Source: DASRHY01 sp046765875 (lineage in GTDB: Bacteria > Actinomycetota > Actinomycetes > Propionibacteriales > Kribbellaceae). Taken from it: a stretch of 5,865 nucleotides of DNA. The number at the start of each line of letters is the position of its first letter. The stretch's first letter is position 1. Of this stretch, positions 1-5,032 are shown one piece after another. The notes under the pieces were generated by a model. That model was not told where the DNA came from, searched no databases, and was given only the letters and a program-made list of their open reading frames with translations. Made by a program: the position numbers and the translations under genes. The stretch is from positions 1 through 5,865 of the forward strand of contig JBKPSJ010000335.1 of NCBI GenBank assembly GCA_046765875.1. Reading direction: 5' to 3'.

Positions 1-30
1 ACATGGCCCGATCCGACACCGCGAGAGCAA

Positions 31-35
31 AGGAG
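31..35 (+). promoter_or_regulatory. Ribosome binding site deciding the start of the first gene
   Basis: AGGAG, 6 bases before the ATG at 42, within the context AAAGGAGA. It favours the ATG at 42 over the in-frame ATG at 3. Confidence 0.7.
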
Positions 36-41
36 ACCGGG

Positions 42-779
42 ATGGATCTGCACTATTCGGACGGGATCGCTGCTGCGCGGACCACACTCGCCTTGCAGGC
101 CAACACCACCGCGCTCCAGCGTCGCCTCCCCAAGGGCTGGCAGTCGGCACCCTATGCCGGCGACGACCTGCGGGGCGTGTCGCTGCGTGGCGCCAACCTG
201 CTCGTCCCGTTCCTCGAGGTCTACGCCCTTAGGACCGGCCAGGACCCGACGCAGGGCCAGCCGGTTGGGTTGACCCAGCTGAGTTATGTCCCCTTCGTCT
301 CTCAGGCCCGGAACCGGGCCACCGATGAGCTCGGCCACATTCACTGGCACACCTACACCGAGGACCCCGCCGGCGTCCCAGGCAAGTACGGCGACGCGAC
401 CTTGGCCGCGATCACCCGCTCGCAGACCTTCACCAAGAAGGAGCGCGGCATGTCCCAGGTCCACGAGACCTTCTCCGCCGTGGCTGACAGCGGGCAGGTG
501 CACCTATCGCTGGCCTACCGGCAGGGCGGCCAAGTGATCTGGGTGACCGCCGACAAGCCGAATCTGCCGCTATACGCCGCCAAGGACCCCACGGTGGTGC
601 GCTGGTACCAGGAGGACCAAGTCATGGACGTGGTCCGCAGCGACCCTTTGGGCATCAACAACGTCTCCGAGATCCGCCTGGAGGTCCGAGGCGAACTGGC
701 CGACGTATTCGACGGCACCGAGCGCATAGTCGCCATATTCATCCAGCGGCCCTACATGCGACAGGTGTACGTCCCGTGA
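42..779 (+). CDS. Conserved-looking protein of unknown function, 245 aa
   Basis: I do not recognise this family with confidence. The reading frame is open from position 3, but I start it at the ATG at 42 because an AGGAG Shine-Dalgarno (31-35) sits 6 bases upstream, whereas the ATG at 3 has no visible ribosome site in the window. The 245-residue product has no signal peptide or membrane segment, so it is probably cytosolic. Near the N-terminus it reads LPKGWQSAPY, then alternates short hydrophobic strands with turns. The middle holds GHIHWHTY, and the C-terminal part (DVVRSDPLGINNV, then EIRLEVRGELADVF) looks beta-rich. The layout is faintly like an acetoacetate-decarboxylase-type beta barrel, but that is a guess from pattern only. 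Third codon positions are strongly GC-rich and no frame damage is seen. It stands alone, followed by a hairpin and then IS remnants. Confidence 0.85.
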   Translation: MDLHYSDGIAAARTTLALQANTTALQRRLPKGWQSAPYAGDDLRGVSLRGANLLVPFLEVYALRTGQDPTQGQPVGLTQLSYVPFVSQARNRATDELGHIHWHTYTEDPAGVPGKYGDATLAAITRSQTFTKKERGMSQVHETFSAVADSGQVHLSLAYRQGGQVIWVTADKPNLPLYAAKDPTVVRWYQEDQVMDVVRSDPLGINNVSEIRLEVRGELADVFDGTERIVAIFIQRPYMRQVYVP

Positions 780-786
780 ATGCCAC

Positions 787-805
787 CGGATCTGACCCGG
801 ATCCG
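787..805 (+). terminator. Possible hairpin terminator after the first gene
   Basis: A perfect 6-bp stem (CGGATC at 787-792, GATCCG at 800-805) with a 7-base loop starts 8 bases after the TGA of the upstream gene. No T tract follows. Actinobacteria often use such tail-less hairpins, but the stem is short, so this is only a candidate. Confidence 0.35.
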
Positions 806-904
806 CGAGGAGCCGTCGGGTGATCGGCGTGTGAGATGAACAGGGCGTCTTGCCTGCTTGGAGAATCGCGGCTGTCGAAGCCATCGATTGCCAAGCGGAA
901 AGGA

Positions 905-927
905 CACCCTCATCGGTGATGAGGGTG
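905..927 (+). repeat. Perfect 10-bp inverted repeat across the transposase start
   Basis: CACCCTCATC (905-914) and GATGAGGGTG (918-927) pair perfectly around a 3-base loop, GGT. The right arm contains the candidate ATG (919) and the loop-arm junction contains the GTG (916). If transcribed, it would bury the start codon in a stem. No T tract follows, so a terminator is less likely. Confidence 0.7.
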
Positions 928-1612
928 CGTCGTCGTCGCGGCGGGGTGAGGAAGCGGGTCAGGACCGGCGCGCCGGATGCATCGCTGACCGCTTACTCCG
1001 GGGTCGCGGCGCTGGCGGAGTTCGTGGTCAGGCTCGAAGTGGTCGATTACGCGCCGGCCGGATGGCCGCCCGACAGCTACACCACGCGCGGCGGCTCCGC
1101 GTGGACGCCGAGCAGATCTCGGCCGACCCCAGGTCCCGACGGCGTCGCAGCATCGACCCCGGCCAGCTCGCGTTGGCGCTGGAAGGGATCACGACCCACG
1201 CCTACGGGGTGTCGTTCATCATGACCAACATCCCCACGTGCGACAACGCCACCACCGGCGAGACCAGCCGCGAGGTGGAGGCGTGGTTCCGCCGCCGCAC
1301 CGACAGCGAGGACCGGATCCGCGACGCCAAGCTCAGCGCAGGCCTGCGTCACCTGCCTTCTGGGCACAAGAGCGTGAACCGCGTGTGGAGTGGGCCGCAC
1401 TGCTCGCCGGGAACCTCTCGGTACTTCTCCAAGCCGTCACCGGGACCGACGAGAACGGCCGGCGGCACCCGGTCCGGCTGCGTCACGAACTGCTCGGCGT
1501 GCCCGCCCGGCTGGTCCGACACGGCCGCCGCCTCACCCTGCGACTGCCACCCGGTGAGCACCTGCTGCCGGTCGTGCTCACCAGGATCCGTCAACTCGAC
1601 CTCGCGGCCTGA
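916..1612 (+). pseudogene. IS1380-family transposase, internally deleted and frameshifted
   Basis: Three pieces in three frames line up with one DDE transposase. Piece one (916 to about 1083) begins with Arg-rich MRVRRRRGGVRKR, continues with SLTAYSGVAALAEFV, then jumps at about 1042-1050 to the late motif DYAPAGWPPDSYT, so roughly the central half of the protein is deleted. Piece two (about 1086-1388) has RRLRVDAEQISADPRSRRRR, QLALALEG and a Y-R-E-K-type signature: F, two residues, R, three residues, E (codon 1308-1310), six residues, K. Piece three (1388-1612) has EWAALLAGNLSVLLQ and VPARLVRHGRRLTLRLPPG, the usual C-terminus. The second frame change fits loss of one G from a G run at 1387-1388 (TGG-GAG-TGG to TGGAGTGG). 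The start is the GTG at 916 or the ATG at 919, with GGAAAGGA (898-905) upstream. The family call is from remembered motifs. The expected early catalytic aspartates fall in the deletion, so the protein is inactive. Confidence 0.8.
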
Positions 1613-1797
1613 CCGCCGCTGGACCTGCCCCGACGACCAGGACCCTCGGAACAACGCCGACCCCGGCGACACCCGGGGACGCCGACGTACGCGCATCCCG
1701 GAACAGATCCACCCAGCGCGCTCAGCACAACCTCAAGGCCGAACTTCACGCGTTACTCGCGGAACCGGGGCAGAGGAAGCTCGCGAGCTGACCCATG
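1613..1797. other. Non-coding tail of the IS remnant
   Basis: Frames remain open here by GC bias, but the translations are Arg/Pro-rich and show no family motif. I read it as the 3' flank of the IS element. The only structure I see is the palindrome cluster starting at 1766. Confidence 0.4.
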
Positions 1798-1821
1798 TCA
1801 GATGTAACTAGAACTGCCCCG
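1766..1821. repeat. Nested palindromes between IS remnant and next segment
   Basis: An outer inverted repeat CGGGGCAG (1766-1773) / CTGCCCCG (1814-1821) encloses a 12-bp perfect palindrome AGCTCGCGAGCT (1778-1789) and a 5-bp hairpin CTGAC-CCAT-GTCAG (1788-1801). The stop codon of the minus-strand ORF at 1798 lies inside. It may serve as a bidirectional terminator or mark an element end; neither can be settled from the sequence. Confidence 0.5.
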
Positions 1822-1971
1822 CTCGACGTCAACCGCTGGGCCTTTCCTGGCTTGTTTGCATAACCAACGCACGGCGATTTGCCAGTCGCCCGGAACGAGC
1901 ACGTTGGTGAGCAGGATGGACAGCGGGGTGATCAGAACGACGAAGGCGGCAAAGGATCGGGTGATGGCCAC
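1798..1971 (-). CDS. Small hydrophobic protein or membrane-protein C-terminal fragment, 57 aa
   Basis: From a GTG at 1971 this frame reads VAITRSFAAFVVLITPLSIL, then LTNVLVPGDWQIAVRWLCKQ and a charged tail ending RGSSSYI and TGA. Residues about 6-24 form one clear membrane segment, followed by a basic stretch (RWLCKQARKGP) as at a cytoplasmic tail. Third positions are GC-rich and the composition is protein-like, so I think it was selected as coding sequence. The GTG has no properly spaced ribosome site. The frame stays open upstream to about 2125 but without convincing coding character, so this may be the surviving C-terminus of a longer gene. The family is unknown. It lies tail-to-tail with the IS remnant. 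Confidence 0.4.
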   Translation of the reverse strand: MAITRSFAAFVVLITPLSILLTNVLVPGDWQIAVRWLCKQARKGPAVDVERGSSSYI

Positions 1972-2054
1972 TTCCGCAGCCCAGGTAACTGCCGGTGCAG
2001 AGGTGAACCGGTGCAGCGGTTGCTGACCGAGCTGATCCCCGCCGGCGCCTAGCG

Positions 2055-2435
2055 GTGGTTGCGATTGGTCTGCTGGTGTGGTCCGTTTACTGGGGATCAG
2101 GCTTGAGAAACGACTCTCCGGTCACATGGTGTCCCTGGGTCACCGCGGCCGCGGGCGGCAATCGCGCTCGGCATCCAGGCGAGCGCCCAGGTCGGGTTCT
2201 TGGTGCTGTGGCTGCTCGGCAGCGTGATCGGCTCATTGCCGGGGATACGCGTTGGATGGCGGTCATCGTGGTCCGTGCCGCACTGGCGTACGGTCCGCTC
2301 GTGAGCGTCGCGTTGCCTACCCTGTTCGGCGGTTCTCTGCTGTCCGCCCTGGCCGTCAATAGCAGGCGCCACTCGGCAAGTTGCCCGTACAATTGCCTGG
2401 CGCAGCGGGCGGGATGCGTCAGGTCTTGCGTTTGA
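2055..2435 (+). pseudogene. Decayed multi-pass membrane protein with two compensating frameshifts
   Basis: The frame starting at the GTG at 2055 encodes a hydrophobic segment (VAIGLLVWSVYW), then turns Arg-rich (NRARHPGERPGRV) between about 2155 and 2240, then becomes hydrophobic again (WMAVIVVRAALAYGPLVSVA, LPTLFGGSLLSALAV). In that middle stretch another frame (2158-2241) encodes the expected membrane segment: AIALGIQASAQVGFLVLWLL, then GSVIGSLPG. A composite of frame 0, frame 1 and frame 0 therefore gives a continuous protein with about four membrane helices. One indel near 2155 and an opposite one near 2241 explain this. There is no good ribosome site, and the 3' end runs 17 bp into the convergent gene's stop. 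The family is unknown. Sequencing error is possible, but decay fits the neighbourhood. Confidence 0.5.
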
Positions 2436-2817
2436 GCACGTAGAGGCTGAGTTCGTTAGTGAGTCCGCCAACTACGCAGATGACGCCGTAGCCACCGGGG
2501 TCGCCGCCGTTGCGCGCGGTGGACACGATCGCTCCAATGATGGCCGTCAGCGCCATGGCCAGCCCCGACAACGCGGTGGCGTCGCGATCGAGGCGTCTTT
2601 GTCGTTCGTCTCCGCCGGCGCGCATGATGGCCCCGATGTCGCTGTCTCGTCCAGCCCACAGATAGGCGACACCGCCCGCGACCGCGTAGAAGACCACCAG
2701 ACCGAGCGCGATGACCGGGGCGCCGCTGATCCAGGTGGCCACCGCCAGGGCGCCGCCGCCAACGGCGAGGATCGCGGCGGCCGCGGTTCGGTGTCCGGCC
2801 GTCCTTGCATAACTCAT
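2419..2817 (-). CDS. Four-helix membrane protein partnered with the HTH regulator, DUF2178-like, 132 aa
   Basis: I start this at the ATG at 2817 because its ATGA overlaps the TGA of the upstream regulator by 4 bases, the classic translational-coupling arrangement. The frame is open further upstream, but only as a shadow of the regulator gene. Membrane segments are at about residues 11-30 (AAAAILAVGGGALAVATWI), 33-55, 80-99 (TALSGLAMALTAIIGAIVS) and 108-127. Between the second and third is a polar linker with GGDERQRRLDRDA at about 68-80; a DERQ element after two N-terminal helices is typical of the DUF2178-type proteins often encoded beside short XRE regulators. It would sit in the cytoplasmic membrane. 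The biochemical role is unknown: the family is known mainly from this gene pairing, and sensing or sequestering the regulator is only inference. The gene looks intact. Confidence 0.85.
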   Translation of the reverse strand: MSYARTAGHRTAAAAILAVGGGALAVATWISGAPVIALGLVVFYAVAGGVAYLWAGRDSDIGAIMRAGGDERQRRLDRDATALSGLAMALTAIIGAIVSTARNGGDPGGYGVICVVGGLTNELSLYVLKRKT

Positions 2818-3020
2818 GACGCTTCTTCCGTGTCGTCGATGAAGATCGCTTCCACGGTCTCTTCGAACTTGCGCGCGATGGCGAGCGCGAGTGGCAGAGA
2901 TGGGAGGTAGCGACCGTTTTCGATCGAGTTGATCGTCTGCCGCGAGACGCCGAGCGCTGTGGCCAGCTCGCCCTGCGACATGCCTCTCAAGCTGCGGAGT
3001 TCGCCGACGCGATTCTTCAC
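2814..3020 (-). CDS. Short XRE-family HTH transcriptional regulator, 68 aa
   Basis: This is a compact DNA-binding protein consisting almost only of an HTH_3 domain. From the GTG at 3020 it begins MKNRVGELRSLRGMSQGELA. The helix-turn-helix covers SQGELATAL (15-23) and SRQTINSIENGRY (26-38), followed by PSLPLALAIARKFEETVEAI and an acidic tail DDTEE. This matches the short YgzD-like group, whose members typically start MKNRI/V-ELR, are 65-70 aa long and act as dimeric repressors. An in-frame ATG at 3044 lies between the -35 and -10 boxes, so it cannot be on the transcript of that promoter; I therefore choose the GTG. The stop overlaps the start of the membrane-protein gene. Autoregulation is likely given the palindrome at its -10. 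Confidence 0.92.
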   Translation of the reverse strand: MKNRVGELRSLRGMSQGELATALGVSRQTINSIENGRYLPSLPLALAIARKFEETVEAIFIDDTEEAS

Positions 3021-3055
3021 GTGACAAGCATGCTTGACAGGCATGTGGGTGTCAA
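3020..3055 (-). promoter_or_regulatory. Sigma70/SigA-type promoter giving a leaderless GTG-start transcript
   Basis: On the minus strand, TTGACA (3055-3050) is a perfect -35 box. After a 17-bp spacer comes CATGCT (3032-3027), matching TATAAT at positions 2, 3 and 6. Six bases further is the GTG start codon at 3020, exactly where transcription should begin. No Shine-Dalgarno is needed or seen. Leaderless mRNAs starting on ATG or GTG are common in mycobacteria and other actinobacteria. Confidence 0.7.
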
Positions 3056-3056
3056 G
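3022..3056. promoter_or_regulatory. Candidate operator: palindrome and repeated half-sites over the promoter
   Basis: A 12-bp perfect palindrome CAAGCATGCTTG (3025-3036) covers the -10 box. In addition, CTTGACA (3033-3039) and TGTCAAG (3050-3056) form a 7-bp inverted repeat with a 10-bp spacer, the outer arm covering the -35 box, and TGACAAG (3022-3028) is a one-mismatch third copy. Such spacing suits a small dimeric HTH repressor controlling its own gene. Confidence 0.5.
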
Positions 3057-3073
3057 GGTGCTTTACAGCCCGG

Positions 3074-3307
3074 TTGCTCGAGGACGCGGCCACGGTCCTC
3101 GCGCCGAGCCAGCTCGATGCGGACGGGCCTTTCGCGATCGGATCCGTGTCCTGTTTCGCCGAGCGACACCCCACGGTGACTCCTCAGCAGTACGAGAGGA
3201 TTCACGACATCGAGAATCGGCTCCACCTCAACGATGCCGCTGGCGCCGACCTCTACGCACTCCTCGTCGCGCACGCGGGCGCAGGTCTGGCGTCCGCCAG
3301 GATGTGA
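3074..3307 (+). CDS. Small ORF of unknown function, possibly a 3' gene fragment, 77 aa
   Basis: The product reads MLEDAATVLAPSQLDADG at the start, then PQQYERIHDIENRLHLND and DLYALLVAHAGAGLASARM at the end. It is mixed alpha-helical, soluble and without membrane or signal segments; I recognise no family. Third codon positions are strongly GC-rich (CTC GAG GAC GCG GCC ACG GTC CTC), which supports real coding. The start is uncertain: the TTG at 3074 has no ribosome site, and upstream the frame runs into the promoter of the divergent regulator gene, so the true 5' part may have been replaced. A modest hairpin (GACC...GGTC, ATGC...GCAT, 3311-3336) lies 4 bases after the stop and could end transcription. 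Confidence 0.4.
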   Translation: MLEDAATVLAPSQLDADGPFAIGSVSCFAERHPTVTPQQYERIHDIENRLHLNDAAGADLYALLVAHAGAGLASARM

Positions 3308-3457
3308 ACTGACCTTGCATGCTCATCGGCATGGTCGCGCTTCACTCTCCGCGGCACGTCCGGACGCTGCGCCGTGCTCAACCGCACGGGGCGCGGCGGC
3401 GCCGCTGCGTCAATCGCGGGGATAAGACGCAGGTCCGCGGCTCGGGGACGCCAGTAT

Positions 3458-3493
3458 GTCTAGGTTGCGCCGTCTAGGGTCCAAACCAGGACC
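3458..3493 (-). terminator. Weak hairpin and short direct repeat downstream of the RibD_C gene
   Basis: GGTCC (3478-3482) and GGACC (3489-3493) form a 5-bp stem with a 6-base loop, 11 bases past the stop codon on the minus strand. Just beyond is a direct repeat GTCTAGG at 3458-3464 and 3472-3478 (14-bp period). A weak terminator is possible; there is no T tract. Confidence 0.25.
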
Positions 3494-3503
3494 ATTGGTA
3501 GGT

Positions 3504-4100
3504 CTATGCCTTGATTACGGGGTAGCGCAGGTGCGTCACGCCGACGCCTGAGAACACTGTCGGGTTGCCGAGCATGGCGGGCGTGCCGGTGAGGTGGTCG
3601 AAGAGTCGCACGCCGGAACCCAGCAGAACGGCGGCGATGTCAACGTGTATCTGATCGAGCAGGCCAGCATTTATGCACTGCTGAATGGTGTCGGCACCGT
3701 GGACTCCGACGGACTTCCCGGCTGCGGCGGCCTTCGCCTGGCGCACGGCGCTCTCGATGCCGTCCGTCACGAAATGGACCGTCGAGTCGGGCCTCGGCCA
3801 CCCGGCCGGGACCTCGTGAGCGAGGACGAATGCTGGTCCCCACGCGTGGTTTCCGCCCCACCCTTGTGCGACCTCGAAAGTATGGCGACCGGTGAGCACC
3901 GCACCAAGTTCCGACGTGAGAGCGCGAAGGTGCTGGGCGCTCGGTTCGGACACGTTGAACGTCATCGGGGCCGACCCTCCCGTGTGGAACTCGACGTCAC
4001 CTGAGGCGAAGTACCAGTCGAACACCTCCGTCACGTCGTCGTTAGGGCCGGCGATGTAACCGTCGAGCGACATGGACATGATGGCGACAACCTCGGACAT
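3504..4100 (-). CDS. RibD C-terminal / dihydrofolate-reductase-like family protein, 198 aa
   Basis: The protein is a cytosolic reductase-fold protein of the RibD_C family. Members bind NADPH; many are uncharacterised relatives of dihydrofolate reductase and of the RibD reductase domain, and the substrate here cannot be read from sequence. Visible landmarks are the N-terminal strand and turn SLDGYIAGPN (11-20), GAVLTGRHTFE (66-76) followed by WGG and AFVLAHEVP (90-98), VHFVTDGIESAVRQAK (108-123), GVHGADTIQQCINAGLLDQ (132-150) and VLLGSGVRLFD (158-168). The length is normal and the frame intact. The ATG at 4100 is supported by GAAGGG (4111-4116) 10 bases upstream. It lies 264 bp downstream of the deazaflavin-type oxidoreductase gene, same strand, too far to assume one operon. 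It is unlikely to be the housekeeping folA. Confidence 0.9.
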   Translation of the reverse strand: MSEVVAIMSMSLDGYIAGPNDDVTEVFDWYFASGDVEFHTGGSAPMTFNVSEPSAQHLRALTSELGAVLTGRHTFEVAQGWGGNHAWGPAFVLAHEVPAGWPRPDSTVHFVTDGIESAVRQAKAAAAGKSVGVHGADTIQQCINAGLLDQIHVDIAAVLLGSGVRLFDHLTGTPAMLGNPTVFSGVGVTHLRYPVIKA

Positions 4101-4364
4101 GGCGGTGGTTCCCTTCTAAACGTTCGGACTTCACGATGAGAGCTATCACCCTTGCAACGAACAGCTCTGCCCCGATCGGACATCCGTCACGCGACATCCT
4201 TCGACACCTTCCGGGCCATCGCGGGTCCGCGAGCTGGAGTTGCGACCCAGTACGCAGGAGGTCGTGCCTCGCGTCCGTGCCGAACCCAACGGCAGATCCG
4301 AGGGGTTCCCGGGCGCCGGCACGCGGCGATGTGACTGAGCTTCGTCTGTTGCGATGTGGAGCTA
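4101..4364. other. Intergenic region upstream of the RibD_C gene
   Basis: This 264-bp gap separates two minus-strand genes. Plus-strand ORFs here are Arg/Ser/Pro-rich and look like chance frames. I see the ribosome site GAAGGG (4111-4116) for the gene at 4100 but no convincing -35/-10 pair. Confidence 0.4.
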
Positions 4365-4775
4365 CTACCGGTGCAGCTGTCGGTCAGCGGAATCGTCGAT
4401 AGTCAGCACGATGAGCGGGCTGTGCCTGAGCATCTCCGGCACATCCGTGCGACGCCAACGCCTGGCGGCCGCCTCGATGAAGGGCCGGCGTTCGTCAGGG
4501 TCAGTGACGACTCGCGCGGTCGCGGGCACGTCGACGACAACCGACTGCTTAAGGTGAATCACGACGTGAGGGTCAGCTTCGATGTTGTAGATCCAGTCAC
4601 GCGTACGGTCAGCCCGGGGCATCCCGGTGATGAACAGTTGGTCGTCGTCGTGGTGCAGGAAGATCTCGATGCGCCGTTGTCGACGGGTGCGTCGGCCAGT
4701 CGTCGTCAGATCGATGACCTGACTGTGGTTCAGCGCGGCCCGGGTGGCTTCACTCAGCGAACTGTCGGGGTCCAC
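4365..4775 (-). CDS. Ddn-type F420-dependent nitroreductase / quinone reductase family protein, 136 aa
   Basis: This belongs to the split-barrel family that uses reduced deazaflavin F420, found mostly in actinobacteria. Characterised members reduce quinones or nitroaromatics; the substrate here is unknown. Landmarks are LTTTGRRTRRQRRIEIF (23-39), matching the family's L-T-GRKSG start of the barrel with RRTRR in place of the usual basic-glycine loop, then QLFITGMPRADRT (46-58), DWIYNIEADPHVVIHL (60-75), the family's W-x-N-x-x-A-x-P motif, and DPDERRPFIEAAARRW (92-107). I start at the GTG at 4775, since GAGAGGA (4783-4789) lies 7 bases upstream and the domain begins there. The frame is open to an ATG at 5003, but that 76-residue extension is Pro-rich and unlike the family. 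Two tandem in-frame TAG codons end it. A TAGAGT (4808-4813) may be its -10 box. Confidence 0.88.
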   Translation of the reverse strand: MDPDSSLSEATRAALNHSQVIDLTTTGRRTRRQRRIEIFLHHDDDQLFITGMPRADRTRDWIYNIEADPHVVIHLKQSVVVDVPATARVVTDPDERRPFIEAAARRWRRTDVPEMLRHSPLIVLTIDDSADRQLHR

Positions 4776-5032
4776 GGCGCGATCCTCTCGAGTGAACCGA
4801 CCCGCCCACTCTACGGCGAGAGGCGGGCTGTGCGCCTGGACGCGGTGGTAAGACGCAACTTCACCCCGTGTGCTGACCTCCGGTGGAACTCCGGCCGCTG
4901 GATCAGGACCTTCGGGCTGTCCAGGACGAAGCAGCACCGTACCTGCGAGGTTCGCGAAGAGCGCCTTTGGATCCGCACCGGCTGACTTGGCCCCGTGCTT
5001 CATCGATGACGGAGTTCTGTCGACGCATCTGC
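4776..5032. other. Region without a convincing gene
   Basis: Frames are open on both strands, but third positions are mixed and no motif is recognisable. On the minus strand one reads KALFANLAGTVLLRPG near 4940, which might be a faint relic. A bulged hairpin (4801-4827, CCCGC...GCGGG and CTCT...AGAG) overlaps the possible -10 of the oxidoreductase gene. Confidence 0.35.
4783..4789 (-). promoter_or_regulatory. Ribosome binding site deciding the GTG start at 4775
   Basis: GAGAGGA on the minus strand, 7 bases before GTG. It supports a 136-aa protein over the longer reading from 5003. Confidence 0.65.

Larger units (their letters stand above)
840..1800 (+). mobile_element. Decayed IS1380-family insertion sequence, approximate limits
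   Basis: The segment contains the transposase remnant described at 916-1612, plus flanking sequence that does not code for anything recognisable. The limits are approximate: I could not match terminal inverted repeats between the left flank (about 780-915) and the right flank (about 1613-1820), and I saw no clear target duplication. An intact member of this transposase group would be several hundred bases longer; the missing part is the centre of the transposase. With the central catalytic region gone, the element cannot move by itself. Confidence 0.55.

Noticed and set aside
858..1811. A single 317-aa plus-strand protein
   Set aside because: Only its middle matches the transposase; both ends are out-of-frame IS sequence and non-coding flank.
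2818..3027. Longer minus-strand start for the membrane protein
   Set aside because: This part is Arg-rich shadow sequence of the HTH gene; the ATGA overlap at 2814-2817 gives the natural start.
4356..4985. Plus-strand 209-aa ORF
   Set aside because: It is antisense to the Ddn-type gene, with no recognisable domain.
4776..5003. N-terminal extension of the oxidoreductase to an ATG at 5003
   Set aside because: The extension is Pro-rich, has mixed third positions and no family match, while GTG at 4775 has a well-placed GAGAGGA and sits at the domain start.
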